A stretch of 64,000 nucleotides of DNA from Paenibacillus sp. PastM-3 (GCF_029893965.1 NZ_JARXXP010000001.1:620001-684000); one strand, 5' to 3'; counted from the first letter of the stretch, positions 1 through 9,183 are shown. Made by a program: numbers and translations. The notes: generated by a model from the letters alone, not told the origin.

Positions 1-1
1 T

Positions 2-1366
2 CAGGCGATCCGGACCAAAACCGCAGATGGAGTGGAATATCTGGCCTACGGCGGCGATTTCGGTGAAAACCCGCATGACGGAAATTTCAGCGGGAATGGA
101 CTGCTCTTCGCTGACCGTGCCGTGACTCCGAAGCTGCTTGAGGTCAAAAAATGCTACCAGTACATCAAGCTCACTGCCCTTGACCTGCAAAAAGGCAGCT
201 TCCAGATCAAGAACAACTACCTGTTCACCGACCTGAGCGAATATCAGCTGCAGTGGAATGTATCCCTGAACGGTGAAACGGCACAGGAAGGCTCTCTGCA
301 GGTATCTGCAGCACCGGGTGAAACCATTGAAGTCGCCATTCCTTATGAAGCAAGCGATCTGCTGAACGATAAGGAAGCTGTACTGACCCTCTCCTTCACC
401 CAGGCTGAAGCTACAGAATGGTCTGAAGCCGGGCATGTTATTGCGTGGGAGCAGTTCGTTCTGGTGCCATGGATTGCCGCCAGCTGCCCTGCCATTGGCA
501 GCGGATCGCTTCAGGTGACCGAGCAGGAAGATACTGTAACTGTTTCCGGAGAAGCGTTCTCCGTTTCGTTTGATACAACAAGCGGTGAGCTTTACTCCTA
601 TGTGGCAAACGGTAAAGAACAGCTCCTGCAGCCGGCCAGAACCAATTTCTGGAGAGCGGTGACCGATAACGACCTGGGTAATGGCCTCGACAAACGCAGC
701 GCTGTATGGAAAGAAGCTTCAAGCAGCCAGAGTCTGATCAGCTTCAGCTTTGAGGCTTTAGACAACCGCTGCACGATCTCTGCAGACTATGTATTATTCA
801 CTGGTCCGGATTCTATCCTGCGCGTGAAATACGATGTCCGCAGTAACGGCTCCGTTGAGATCAGCCAGGAGCTGAATCCGGGCAGCAGCAGTCTGCCTGA
901 GCTTCCGGAATTCGGCATGATGTTTGTGCTGGACAGCGGACTTGATACCATCTCCTGGTACGGCCGCGGCCCGCATGAGAACCATTGGGACCGTAACACC
1001 AGTGCAGCTGTCGGCAGCTACTGCGGTAAGGTCAGTGACCAGTTCACCCCTTACCTGCGTCCGCAGGAATCCGGCAACAAAACCGATGTCAGGTTCGCTT
1101 CACTGACAAACGGTGCTGACGGCCATGGCTTCATGATTGATGCTCCTTCCCTGTTCGAGCTTAATGCAATGCCATGGACACCGGATGAGCTTGAAGCAAG
1201 CGACCATGTATATAAGCTGCCTGCCTCAGACAAAACCGTACTGCGCGTGAACTACAAGCAGATGGGTGTCGGCGGCGATGACAGCTGGGGAGCGCCGATT
1301 CACAAGGAATTTATGCTGCCTGCTAACCGGCCGTACTTCTTCCGGTTTACCCTTTCACCTAAATAA
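2..1366 (+). CDS. lacZ: Beta-galactosidase (GH2), C-terminal part
   Basis: The gene is cut by the left edge of the window; the frame is open from base 2, so the true start lies outside. The visible 455 or so residues carry the YLAYGGDFGENPHDGNFSGNGL-type block typical of the end of the GH2 TIM barrel in LacZ enzymes, followed by EVKKCYQYI. The large C-terminal beta-sandwich (Bgal_small_N) is also present, with its NFWRAVTDNDLGNG signature and the later WYGRGPHENHWDR block. Such enzymes hydrolyse terminal beta-D-galactosides such as lactose. The catalytic glutamates lie upstream and cannot be seen. A hairpin terminator follows directly after the stop codon. The family is clear; the exact substrate is inferred. 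Confidence 0.93.
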   Translation, partial: QAIRTKTADGVEYLAYGGDFGENPHDGNFSGNGLLFADRAVTPKLLEVKKCYQYIKLTALDLQKGSFQIKNNYLFTDLSEYQLQWNVSLNGETAQEGSLQVSAAPGETIEVAIPYEASDLLNDKEAVLTLSFTQAEATEWSEAGHVIAWEQFVLVPWIAASCPAIGSGSLQVTEQEDTVTVSGEAFSVSFDTTSGELYSYVANGKEQLLQPARTNFWRAVTDNDLGNGLDKRSAVWKEASSSQSLISFSFEALDNRCTISADYVLFTGPDSILRVKYDVRSNGSVEISQELNPGSSSLPELPEFGMMFVLDSGLDTISWYGRGPHENHWDRNTSAAVGSYCGKVSDQFTPYLRPQESGNKTDVRFASLTNGADGHGFMIDAPSLFELNAMPWTPDELEASDHVYKLPASDKTVLRVNYKQMGVGGDDSWGAPIHKEFMLPANRPYFFRFTLSPK

Positions 1367-1380
1367 ACTTTAAGCAAATA

Positions 1381-1409
1381 AACATCCCGGGAGTATTTTC
1401 CGGGATGTT
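1381..1409. terminator. Bidirectional terminator between lacZ and sgrR-like gene
   Basis: A 10-bp perfect stem AACATCCCGG / CCGGGATGTT closes a 9-nt loop. It is followed by TTTTTC on the plus strand and by a T-rich stretch on the minus strand. It sits between the two convergent stop codons, so it can serve both genes. Confidence 0.85.
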
Positions 1410-1417
1410 TTTCAGGT

Positions 1418-3199
1418 TTATTTTACCCAGACATCCTTATAGTTGATCTTCCCCCACGCATTTAGAGATATGCCGTGAAGAGAGCGGTCGTAGCCGACTT
1501 CCTGCACACTATGGTATATAAACAGCACATTCAGCTGCTGCTTCATCTCCTCTTCAACTGCTCTAAGCATATTCAGCTGCTCGTCCTCACCTGTTTCAAT
1601 CAAGGCATCAGCGAGTATGGCATCTATTTTAGCCCTGAGCGGGGCGTGCAGATGATTGCGGATATACCCGTTTTTCGAGCGGTACATTTCAATTAGAGTG
1701 ATGGCAGGCTGATCCCCCAGCACCTCTCCGGCATAGATCATATCCGCCTGCAGGATCACCTCTTCCTGTGATAATTCACGGATTGGCAGGATGGTGAGTT
1801 CGATCTGGACTCCTATTTGGCTGCATGCTGCCATAATCCAGCGGGCATCCTCCTCATTGCTGAAATATTCATACGTATAGAGCTGCAGCGTTTCTCCGTT
1901 ATAAGAGGATTGTTCTATGCTTTTTTTTGCTGCTGCTATTGATATATCCCTTCCATAATCAGCATTGTAATAGCCGGGATGAAATCCTGATGAGGGCTTG
2001 TTTCTTCTTCCTTTAAGCTCACGGATCATATGCTCTCGGCTGAGCGCCAAATGTATAGCATGTCGCAGACTATAATCCTGAACTACACCCGGTTTAGAGA
2101 GGTTGAAGGTAAGCACAGTGCTGCCCAATTCCAGCTGATTTAGTCTTTCTTCGGCTTCCCCCTTATCCATCGCTTCAAAATACAGCAGCTGCGTTTGTCC
2201 GGACGGCTGTGTATGCCGCAGCTCCTCCTCATAATCAGGCCAGACCCACATTTCAATAACATCTAAATAGGGACGTCCGGCAAAGTAATGCTCATTAGCG
2301 TCCATGATCAGCATCGACTCAGTATTACTCCGCATACTAAATGGTCCGGTGCCTGCCGGCAGCCGTGCAAAGTTGCGTCTGGCATCCAGCTGCTCCAGAT
2401 CATCCGGTACAATGGAGAAACGTTCAGTAGCAATAAAATGTGCAAAAAGCGCATTGCTTTCCTTCAGCTCGAAGCAAACACTGTATGTACTGGTAACTTC
2501 TATGGCCTGCACACTATTAATCAGCCAGTCTTCTCCGTTCCACTCCCTAATCCTATTGAATGTGTATTGTACGTCCTTAGCCTTAAACGGTTTGCCGTGA
2601 TGAAACAGCACACCTTTGCGGAGATAAAAGGTCCAGCGTCTGTACGTCCCATCATGCTCCCAGTGATGAGCCAGTCCAGGCTTCAGTTTTTTGCTGAACG
2701 GATCAAATCGTGTCAAAGTGTCGAACAGCTGGCTGATTAGATGCGCTTCTGTACGCCGCACGACCTTCATCGGGTCCAGATCCGGGACAGGCCGGTAGAA
2801 CGGATAGCGCAGGATATCCTCCTCAGTCCGCTCCTTCTGCACACCGAACCGGTTCCCCAGCCATGTATGAAATTCAGCTTGAACCGCTTCCCGTTCACTT
2901 GCCTGTATGCATGCAAAAGCTTCACTTAGCTGTCCATTTACACTTAAGCTTTGAGCTCTGGCGAGAATTAATTCATCTATGTTGCGCAGCAGGGCCAGCT
3001 GGGATGAATTGCCCCTGCCCAGTCCGGATTTCCAGCCGATGAAATGTTGCTCTTTCAGCTTTTGAATCAGAAATTGCGCATTACGGCGGGTGCAGTCAAA
3101 GACTAACGCGAGTTCGTTTATTGTGACCGGAAACCACTCGCCGTCAGCTTGTGCAGTGTAATGGTTTTTTAGCTGCAGATAATATTCCTCTATGTCCAC
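1418..3199 (-). CDS. SgrR-like regulator: DNA-binding domain fused to a solute-binding domain
   Basis: This 593-residue protein has an N-terminal winged-helix segment (about residues 1-110, SgrR_N type, including the FDCTRRNAQFLIQKLKEQ helix-turn-helix region). It is fused to a long domain (about residues 160-560) of the family 5 extracellular solute-binding fold, with the VRYTFNRI-like KDVQYTFNRI block. There is no signal peptide, so it acts in the cytoplasm as a ligand-sensing transcription factor, as known for SgrR. It is divergent from an MFS exporter gene, with a perfect palindrome over the exporter promoter between them, so the exporter is the likely target. The ligand is unknown; sugar-phosphate, peptide or drug-like compounds are all possible. 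Confidence 0.85.
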   Translation of the reverse strand: MDIEEYYLQLKNHYTAQADGEWFPVTINELALVFDCTRRNAQFLIQKLKEQHFIGWKSGLGRGNSSQLALLRNIDELILARAQSLSVNGQLSEAFACIQASEREAVQAEFHTWLGNRFGVQKERTEEDILRYPFYRPVPDLDPMKVVRRTEAHLISQLFDTLTRFDPFSKKLKPGLAHHWEHDGTYRRWTFYLRKGVLFHHGKPFKAKDVQYTFNRIREWNGEDWLINSVQAIEVTSTYSVCFELKESNALFAHFIATERFSIVPDDLEQLDARRNFARLPAGTGPFSMRSNTESMLIMDANEHYFAGRPYLDVIEMWVWPDYEEELRHTQPSGQTQLLYFEAMDKGEAEERLNQLELGSTVLTFNLSKPGVVQDYSLRHAIHLALSREHMIRELKGRRNKPSSGFHPGYYNADYGRDISIAAAKKSIEQSSYNGETLQLYTYEYFSNEEDARWIMAACSQIGVQIELTILPIRELSQEEVILQADMIYAGEVLGDQPAITLIEMYRSKNGYIRNHLHAPLRAKIDAILADALIETGEDEQLNMLRAVEEEMKQQLNVLFIYHSVQEVGYDRSLHGISLNAWGKINYKDVWVK

Positions 3200-3254
3200 T
3201 TCTACTCCTCCTCTAAAAGGCGAAAGGATGCAAACGATCTTTCTATTTTTGTTC

Positions 3255-3274
3255 TACTTTTGTAAAAGTATAAT
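3255..3274 (+). promoter_or_regulatory. Palindromic operator overlapping the MFS gene -10 box
   Basis: A perfect inverted repeat TACTTTT-GT-AAAAGTA spans 3255-3270 and overlaps a consensus -10 box TATAAT at 3269-3274. The inferred transcription start near 3281 lies downstream of the TTG at 3275 and upstream of the ATG at 3314, which supports the ATG as start of the MFS gene. A repressor bound here would block the promoter; the divergent SgrR-like protein is the obvious candidate. Confidence 0.55.
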
Positions 3275-3313
3275 TTGAGGCAACCCGTTAGTAAAGAGGA
3301 GCGTGTGATTAAA

Positions 3314-4555
3314 ATGATCAAAACAACAATACAGACGGAACCCGCAGGCCCTTCAATCTGGCGCAGCCCGGCCTTTATGGTTCTGCTTGGCGCCGGAGCC
3401 GTTATGGCGTTGGGAAACAAAATTTACGAACTTGCGCTCCCCCTCATACTCTATGACTTCACGAAATCCTCGGTAGTCATGTCCGCGATGCGCGGGATTG
3501 AGTTTCTGCCGAACCTGCTGCTGGCGATGTTCATCGGTGTAATTGTGGACAGGGTACAGAAGAAAAGATGGTCTCTAACAGCTATTCTGCTGCAGATTGT
3601 AATTCTGGCTGCACTTTATCTGACGATTGAGCGGGGGTATCATTCTGGTCCAATGTTCTATGTGGCCGGCTTTATGCTAATGACATTCGGCTATGCCTAT
3701 TCCAATGCCCGGGTAGCTATGGTCAAGCATTCCCTTCCTCACTCGATGTTAACACCCGCGAATGCATCCTATACCTTCGTCACTACCTTTATCAGCATTG
3801 CCGGTCCGGTATTGAGCGGACTGCTGCTGATGCTGCCCAAAATGCACGAAGCCCTGCTGCTTACAGCAGTTGCCTTCAGTCTGGCGTTCGTAACCTTAAG
3901 CTTTATCAGAACCAATGAGCCTGTAAGGACTGCAGCCGGCAGCAGAGAGGGCTTCTGGAGAGAGCTGCAGGCAGGCTGGGCCGAGCTGCGCAGCAATCGC
4001 CTGCTGCTGTCCATGAGCATTGCCGTGGTGTTTCTGAACAGTACATCGGGCATGGTGGATACGACTATTATTTTCTTTGCCAAAGATGAGCTTGTGCTGA
4101 GCAACCTTGAACTCGGGATTGTATTCTCGGCTGCCGGGCTTGGCGGACTGGCCGGAAGCCTGCTCATCGTTAAATTGCGGAATCTGTTTCCGGTTGGGCG
4201 CTTAATCACGCTGTCGTGCTTATTAACCGGACTGACAGGGATTCTGTTCTATATGTCACATTCAGCGTATCTGCTCGCCGGAGGACTGTTTCTGTATGGC
4301 TGCTTCGAGACCGTAAGCACAGTCAGCATCTGGACATTCCGTCAGGAGACAACACCTTATCATCTGATCGGCCGGGTAAGCGGGATCACCGGTTCTATTT
4401 TTAAGCTGGGTATGCCGTTTGCGATCATAGCTTCCGGCTGGATCTCAGAGCTGTCAGGCCCGCGTACCGTGTTCCTGATTACCATTGCGGCTAATCTGCT
4501 GATTTTCACAGGCTGCCGGCTTAGTCCACTATGGAGACAACGCCAATCTAGTTAA
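3314..4555 (+). CDS. MFS transporter
   Basis: A 413-residue membrane protein with about 12 hydrophobic segments, of the MFS_3/EntS-like exporter type. It begins with an FMVLLGAGAVMALGNKIYELALPLILYDFT segment and has an FIGVIVDRVQKKRWSL loop, equivalent to the conserved cytoplasmic loop between helices 2 and 3. The start is set at ATG 3314 because AGAGGAG lies 12 nt upstream and the promoter -10 box lies at 3269-3274; an upstream TTG at 3275 would precede the transcript. It is divergent from the SgrR-like regulator, which suggests ligand-induced efflux. The substrate cannot be read from the sequence. Confidence 0.88.
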   Translation: MIKTTIQTEPAGPSIWRSPAFMVLLGAGAVMALGNKIYELALPLILYDFTKSSVVMSAMRGIEFLPNLLLAMFIGVIVDRVQKKRWSLTAILLQIVILAALYLTIERGYHSGPMFYVAGFMLMTFGYAYSNARVAMVKHSLPHSMLTPANASYTFVTTFISIAGPVLSGLLLMLPKMHEALLLTAVAFSLAFVTLSFIRTNEPVRTAAGSREGFWRELQAGWAELRSNRLLLSMSIAVVFLNSTSGMVDTTIIFFAKDELVLSNLELGIVFSAAGLGGLAGSLLIVKLRNLFPVGRLITLSCLLTGLTGILFYMSHSAYLLAGGLFLYGCFETVSTVSIWTFRQETTPYHLIGRVSGITGSIFKLGMPFAIIASGWISELSGPRTVFLITIAANLLIFTGCRLSPLWRQRQSS

Positions 4556-4563
4556 AAGAAAAC

Positions 4564-4597
4564 GACGCCCATTCTGTTTCTTAGAATGAACGCCGTC
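4564..4597. terminator. Bidirectional terminator
   Basis: An imperfect stem pairs GACGCCCATTCT with AGAATGAACGCCGTC. It is flanked by A-rich sequence on the left and TTTTC on the right, between the convergent MFS and vanZ-like genes. Confidence 0.7.
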
Positions 4598-4612
4598 TTT
4601 TCACACAAATGA

Positions 4613-5038
4613 TTACCTGCGTCTTGCCTGTAGCCCGGCAGCACCGGTCCACCTTTTAACCACTGCTATAAGAATGATACCGGCGACGATTCCCGCAGAG
4701 TCATTGACCATGTCGTAAATTCTCCCGTCCCGCCCGAAATAAAGCTGGAAAATTTCTGTGGACACAGCGAACGCTATGGACCAGACGATACTTTTTATGT
4801 AGCTTTTATTTATCCGGTAGAGCAGCATTCCGAAGATTGCAAACCCTATAAAATGGCCAATTTTGCGGGTGATGAAGAGTTCAGTGTACTTGATGTCCAT
4901 CTGGAGCAGGTTATGAAAATCCGGGTTCGGGGTCAGGTGAAAATAAGGCATTACCCCCTTGCTCCAAAAGCTTGAATCAGCGGCACAGGTGAAAATAAAC
5001 AGGACAATTCCCCAAAGGAACAACATTACGGCTTTCAT
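4613..5038 (-). CDS. VanZ family membrane protein
   Basis: A 141-residue protein with about four hydrophobic segments. It shows the VanZ pattern: a RKIGHFIGFAIFGMLLY block with the conserved His, then STEIFQLYFGRDGRIYDMVNDSAGIVAG, which holds the E-x-x-Q and R-x-x-D-x-x-x-N-x-x-G positions of the family. VanZ proteins are linked to teicoplanin resistance in enterococci, but most Bacillales homologues are uncharacterised, so no resistance role should be assumed. The gene stands alone between a convergent MFS gene and the upstream FGGY kinase on the same strand. Confidence 0.85.
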   Translation of the reverse strand: MKAVMLFLWGIVLFIFTCAADSSFWSKGVMPYFHLTPNPDFHNLLQMDIKYTELFITRKIGHFIGFAIFGMLLYRINKSYIKSIVWSIAFAVSTEIFQLYFGRDGRIYDMVNDSAGIVAGIILIAVVKRWTGAAGLQARRR

Positions 5039-5299
5039 AGTAATCCTACTTTCTGGTGCGGGTTGGAAAAGATATAGTAGCTATTATAGCCTTCCGCCCC
5101 GTACGATTGCAATTAAGCTGCATTCTATATCGGACACGAAACTGCCGATGCTCCCGCGCAGGACGGCAATTTTTTCGAGATAAAGTCCATTCCTGAGAGC
5201 AAGTACCTATTGGATAACCGTATAGCCATTGCATCGCAAAAAAGGCCAGCCTTCAAGGATCGCCCTTTTCATCCTCATGCAGCAGGGGTACCGAACAGA

Positions 5300-6676
5300 T
5301 CATTCCGGCTGATCCAGCCCGATGTATTGCCCGGCTTCACGGAAGCCGGTTATGAAGCCGCCCCCTGCAGCAGCACATAATGCCGCGCCGACAGCCGCTT
5401 CCTCAATGGACAAGCTGAATGCAAACGGCAGCCCAAAGTCGGTACGTACCTTCTCACGCAAAACATTGTTAAGCCGCAGCGCATTGCCTGATCCGATGAG
5501 GATTGTATACACATTACCGGTTACCCGGGTCAGAGCCTCATAAAAAGCATACAGCTCATCCACTATCCCCTGAAGAAACCCGTGCGCCAGATTAGCGGGA
5601 GTGAAATTATCCAGTGAGATCTGCCCGATGCTGCCGCGCAGCTCCGGATGAGCCCGGGTCCCAAGAAACCGGGTAGTAACCTTTAAGCCTTGGGCTGACG
5701 GGAGGCTGTTAGCAAGCAGCCGCTCCATAAAGCTGTACATTTCCCCCGGTTCCTCCCCGGTATAATTACGGATGACTTCCCGGTAAAATTGCTCAAGCAG
5801 CGCATACGATTTCCCTCCGCTTAGCGCTGCACCGACAGCCAGTCTGCCGCCGCCGGGAAAAGGCCGTGTCTCCATCCCTTCAATATTGTATTCACCGTCC
5901 GGTAACAATGCGGACAGCTGACTTCCGGTACCGATGTTAATCAGCACCGACTGCTCAGGAGACGGAACACTTCCAAGGAAGCTGGCCTGATTATCCCCGA
6001 GCGAGCAGTAAACCGGCAATCCGCCTGGAGTATGCCCAACAAGCGTTCCGGAAGGTACAACCTTGGGCAGCATTTCCGCCATGATCCCCGCCCGTTCAAT
6101 GGCAGGATAATCAAAGTCTTCCAGTGTAAAGCTGTAGCCTCCGATGGCTGCAGCCTGAGTGGCATCGACAACAGGCATGATGCCGCCAGTCAGGCGGAGG
6201 GCAACATAGTCGGCAATGGTGCAGAAGCTGACGGCTACGGCCGGAACCAGATCCTGCTGCAGATTATAGTAATGGGTGGCTAACCCGTATCCGGGAGGAA
6301 CAGAATAGCCTGTCAACATTCTAAGTTTTTCAGCATATGTAATCCCGTCGCCACAAGGTAACGCTGCCCTGCCATCCTGCCATGTATATAGCGGACTGAC
6401 ATGCTGCCCATTGCCATCTGTATAGACGATGCCGTGCATCTGGCCAGTCAGGCCGATTCCCATAACATCCTCCTCCGTCTGAAGCAGCTCCTCCAGCATA
6501 CGGCCGATACTTTCACAGATCACTTCAGGGTCCTGGAGTCTTTCCCATTCCTGGTGGTCTCCAGGAACAGCTGTGTCGCATTCTTCTGTAATACTGCAGA
6601 GTACCATTTTATGCTCCAGCGAATACACGAGCCCCGTAATGGAGGTAGTCCCGATATCGAGTCCGATAAACTTCAT
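5300..6676 (-). CDS. FGGY-family carbohydrate kinase
   Basis: The 458-residue product starts [15 protein letters not shown], the phosphate-1 motif of FGGY sugar kinases. It continues with [13 protein letters not shown], a conserved [13 protein letters not shown] segment, [10 protein letters not shown], and the phosphate-2/adenosine region [13 protein letters not shown] and [12 protein letters not shown]. It would phosphorylate a sugar or sugar alcohol in the cytosol. The overall pattern is closest to the sedoheptulokinase-like and xylulokinase-like branches, but the substrate is not certain. The ATG at 6676 has AGAGGA upstream; a longer frame to 6721 has no ribosome site. It reads away from a decayed SDR gene, which may once have been a pathway partner. 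Confidence 0.85.
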   Translation of the reverse strand: MKFIGLDIGTTSITGLVYSLEHKMVLCSITEECDTAVPGDHQEWERLQDPEVICESIGRMLEELLQTEEDVMGIGLTGQMHGIVYTDGNGQHVSPLYTWQDGRAALPCGDGITYAEKLRMLTGYSVPPGYGLATHYYNLQQDLVPAVAVSFCTIADYVALRLTGGIMPVVDATQAAAIGGYSFTLEDFDYPAIERAGIMAEMLPKVVPSGTLVGHTPGGLPVYCSLGDNQASFLGSVPSPEQSVLINIGTGSQLSALLPDGEYNIEGMETRPFPGGGRLAVGAALSGGKSYALLEQFYREVIRNYTGEEPGEMYSFMERLLANSLPSAQGLKVTTRFLGTRAHPELRGSIGQISLDNFTPANLAHGFLQGIVDELYAFYEALTRVTGNVYTILIGSGNALRLNNVLREKVRTDFGLPFAFSLSIEEAAVGAALCAAAGGGFITGFREAGQYIGLDQPE

Positions 6677-6743
6677 CTGCGATCCTCTTCTCCTCAAAAG
6701 TAACTCTAGTATATACAACAATGGTAAGACGGTTCAATTTTGC

Positions 6744-6965
6744 CGGAATCTGCAGCTAGTCTCTGATATTAATGCAGACGCGGCAAAAGAAACCGTGGAC
6801 CAGATCAAAGCCGGAATGGGCCGTATTCAAGCTGGACTGGCGCTTTATCCCCGTAAAGGCAAGCCGGAGGAAATCGCAGGACTAGCCTTGTTCCTGGCAT
6901 CTGATGAACCCAGCTTTGTGAATGGTATAGTCGTTACAGCTGACGGCGGGTGAACGGCTTATTAA
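6744..6965 (+). pseudogene. Decayed short-chain dehydrogenase/reductase (SDR) gene
   Basis: The reading frame encodes [19 protein letters not shown], which matches the second beta-alpha unit of a classical SDR. It then jumps straight to [46 protein letters not shown], the C-terminal part of such enzymes, so the middle containing the catalytic Tyr-x-x-x-Lys has been deleted. The usual ending DGGWTAY is also broken: the Trp codon is now TGA at 6951-6953, and the next codons read Thr-Ala-Tyr-stop. The N-terminal glycine-rich motif is missing. This is a remnant, not a functional gene. Confidence 0.85.
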
Positions 6966-6982
6966 GGCTTCTTAGCAAGAAA

Positions 6983-7018
6983 AAACAGCAGTTCTCCCTT
7001 TGAGAGGAGCTGCTGTTT
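6983..7018 (+). terminator. Hairpin after the SDR remnant
   Basis: AAACAGCAG pairs with CTGCTGTTT around a partly paired TTCTCC/GGAG core, and T-rich sequence follows. It probably terminated the former SDR gene. It may also stop minus-strand transcripts from the DsbA-like gene. Confidence 0.7.
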
Positions 7019-7072
7019 ATTTTTCTTTTAACAATCCGTTATTTTTCTTTTAACAATCCGTTATTTTTCTTT
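7017..7072. repeat. 22-bp tandem direct repeat, 2.5 copies
   Basis: The 22-bp unit TTATTTTTCTTTTAACAATC plus CG is present twice without mismatch (7017-7038, 7039-7060), followed by a 12-bp partial third copy. It sits exactly at the border between the SDR remnant and the AT-rich two-gene block, so it could mark a rearrangement junction or simple slippage. Confidence 0.9.
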
Positions 7073-7076
7073 GAAC

Positions 7077-7760
7077 TCAATTTAATTCTGATTGAATTGC
7101 AGCCTCCAATTGATCTACGTCAGTTTTAACTCCGTTAACAATAAAACTCGGTGTACCATATACCCCATTGGCAGCTGCGATTTTAAAATCCTCTTTAACT
7201 TCAAACAGATAGGTATGATTCTGCAGATCCTTTTTAAATTGGTCGTAATCGATATCATCAATATTATCATGAACAAAATTCAGCAGAAACTTCTCCGTGG
7301 CCCATATCGTTTTTTCTTGACCCTGATTTTGAAATAGCTTCTGCATAAAATCCCAATACTTATCCGGGCTTTGCTTAAATATTGATTCGGCAGCAACTCC
7401 TGCTTCAATCGAATCCGGCCCGAGAAACGGAAAATTAATCATATAAAACTGAACTTTACCTGTTTTAATGTATTCCTCGTTTAGAATTGCAAAATTAGCT
7501 TCTTCCCAAGCTTTACAGGACGGACATTTGAAATCAACAAACTCTATAACTTTGACTGGGGCATTTGGGTCTCCCAATAAAGGCTGCTTTTCAAGCTTAA
7601 AGTCACCAACTTTCAGCTCAATCTTACCCGAGGCATCCATTAACGCAGGTAATTTTTCAAGTTCACTTTTTTGGCTCGCTACGATTACACCTAGAGTGGT
7701 TAAAGATGCAATTACTACAATTGCTAAAATAACTAACCATCTGTATTTTTTCAAAAGCAA
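7077..7760 (-). CDS. DsbA-family thioredoxin-fold protein (BdbD-like)
   Basis: The 227-residue protein has one N-terminal membrane anchor (about residues 8-29) and then a DsbA/BdbD-like thioredoxin fold. The active site is CPSC in EFVDFKCPSCKAWEE, and the cis-Pro loop is GTPSFIVNG near the C-terminus. It should act outside the membrane as a thiol-disulfide oxidoreductase. No DsbB/BdbC partner is visible nearby. It starts 12 nt after the stop of the upstream stalk-domain gene, so the two are probably one operon, and that exported protein is a possible client, although its cysteines are not conspicuous. Base composition is clearly more AT-rich than most neighbours. Confidence 0.88.
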   Translation of the reverse strand: MLLKKYRWLVILAIVVIASLTTLGVIVASQKSELEKLPALMDASGKIELKVGDFKLEKQPLLGDPNAPVKVIEFVDFKCPSCKAWEEANFAILNEEYIKTGKVQFYMINFPFLGPDSIEAGVAAESIFKQSPDKYWDFMQKLFQNQGQEKTIWATEKFLLNFVHDNIDDIDYDQFKKDLQNHTYLFEVKEDFKIAAANGVYGTPSFIVNGVKTDVDQLEAAIQSELN

Positions 7761-7772
7761 CCCTCTTTCTCC

Positions 7773-8924
7773 TTATTGCGCAGATAAATAATTTTTAATT
7801 TTACTTATTTCTACTGTGAATTCTGTATCCTTAGCGCCCTGTAAATAACTGAAATAAGAAAACGTTAATATGCTGCCTTTAACTGAGATCAAATGCAAAT
7901 TATCTCCATAATGCATATCTGCAGGATCCGTATTTTTTTCAATGGATGACTGCTCATCAACGCTTAAAATAGCTTTATAGAGTAAAGCACTTTGCTTTGT
8001 ATGTGTATCAAGAATCCATAATACCTTTTTTGTTTCAGACCGGACCAGGACCAAATCACCTGCAAATCCATCAATAGAGTACTGATCATTGCCTATTAAA
8101 TCTCTAAAGTTATAGCTCTGGACAGCCTTTCCGTTATCGTCAACATACTTCATACTGTGGCTGTCAGCAAATACCCAGTAACCGTTTATCTTTGATGTTT
8201 GTAGTGCTTCCTCATCACCAAAAACTGCAGACTGAAGTATCTCATTGTTCTTTATGAATACTTTTAGAGATGTGTTAATCAGCAGCGGTTCACCTGAAAA
8301 TGTGTTAACTACGATTACAAACGAACCTGTAGTCGTAATAGGCGTAATTTGTATTTTTGAATACCTCTGCTCATTAAAAGTAACATCCAGCTTTCCAATT
8401 AATTGGGGGGTACTATTCTTAACCATACTGTATAATTCCCCGGCCGTACTGAACCAGAATGAGTTCGAGCCCGATTCTCCATAAACATACTGATTGCCGT
8501 TGCTTATATTGATGGATTTACCTTGTAATTTTAATGAAGAACCAGTGATCTGAGCCAGTCTTTTCGTAGTAATTAAGGTTATTCCATTTTTCACTATGAT
8601 ATCATTCGGTGAGCCGGGGTATACTTTACCATTCACTTTAGACTCCCCAGTTGATGTCTTTATTTCAATGGTTCTACCCGGCATAAACAAGTTTACCGTG
8701 CGATTTAACTGAAGCCATTCCACATGGTAGCCTAACTGTCTGACAGCCGTTTTTAAAGGAATATAATTAGTGCCCTTAATTAATACTACTTCACTGATTT
8801 GTTCATTTTCATTAATTGAAATCTTGTAAGAAGTTGCGGCATTGACAGTGTTAAATAAATGAAGTGAAACAAGCATACTCAGAACAATGCATAAACTAAT
8901 TCTCAATTTGATCGATAACTTCAT
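7773..8924 (-). CDS. Stalk-domain (copper amine oxidase N-terminal domain-like) exported protein
   Basis: A 383-residue secreted protein with a signal peptide ending near residue 29 (VNAA). It is followed by the Paenibacillus-type stalk domain: SEVVLIKGTNYIPLKTAVRQLGYHVEWLQLNRTVNLF, then GITLITTKRLAQITG. The domain is named after the N-terminus of copper amine oxidases, but no oxidase catalytic part is present. The C-terminal 230 residues have alternating hydrophobic strands resembling a beta-propeller or sandwich of unknown role. Ribosome binding upstream of the ATG is weak. Cotranscription with the DsbA-like gene downstream is likely. The function is unknown. Confidence 0.78.
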   Translation of the reverse strand: MKLSIKLRISLCIVLSMLVSLHLFNTVNAATSYKISINENEQISEVVLIKGTNYIPLKTAVRQLGYHVEWLQLNRTVNLFMPGRTIEIKTSTGESKVNGKVYPGSPNDIIVKNGITLITTKRLAQITGSSLKLQGKSINISNGNQYVYGESGSNSFWFSTAGELYSMVKNSTPQLIGKLDVTFNEQRYSKIQITPITTTGSFVIVVNTFSGEPLLINTSLKVFIKNNEILQSAVFGDEEALQTSKINGYWVFADSHSMKYVDDNGKAVQSYNFRDLIGNDQYSIDGFAGDLVLVRSETKKVLWILDTHTKQSALLYKAILSVDEQSSIEKNTDPADMHYGDNLHLISVKGSILTFSYFSYLQGAKDTEFTVEISKIKNYLSAQ

Positions 8925-8943
8925 ACTATTACACCATTTAACC

Positions 8944-9036
8944 TTAATATTTGGAGGTATTTACTTCTATTGCTGCTGAGCTACCTGAGACCGTTACTTT
9001 TGCTCCATCTTCAACAGTAGTTGTGGATAGATTCCT
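8944..9036 (-). pseudogene. Possible C-terminal gene remnant
   Basis: The minus strand reads LSTTTVEDGAKVTVSGSSAA, then IEVNTSKY and a stop codon at 8944-8946; an in-frame stop closes the frame upstream at 9037. The sequence looks like the end of a beta-rich extracellular protein. It lies just upstream of the stalk-domain gene with no start codon or ribosome site. It may be the tail of a lost neighbour. At only 30 residues the call is tentative. Confidence 0.35.
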
Positions 9037-9183
9037 CTATTAAAATTACTTTATTTGTAATTCTTATCCTTCCGAGAACAAATATTACTCTCAGTCCCCA
9101 TTTATTACAATATTTTTATTTTGGAATATATATTTTTTATGGGTTTTTATGTATATTAAATCAATGTAATTGCATAAACATCA

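Noticed and set aside
5039-5299. Small gene between the VanZ-like gene and the kinase
   Set aside because: A 62-codon minus-strand frame exists, but it has no ribosome site, biased composition or recognisable fold.
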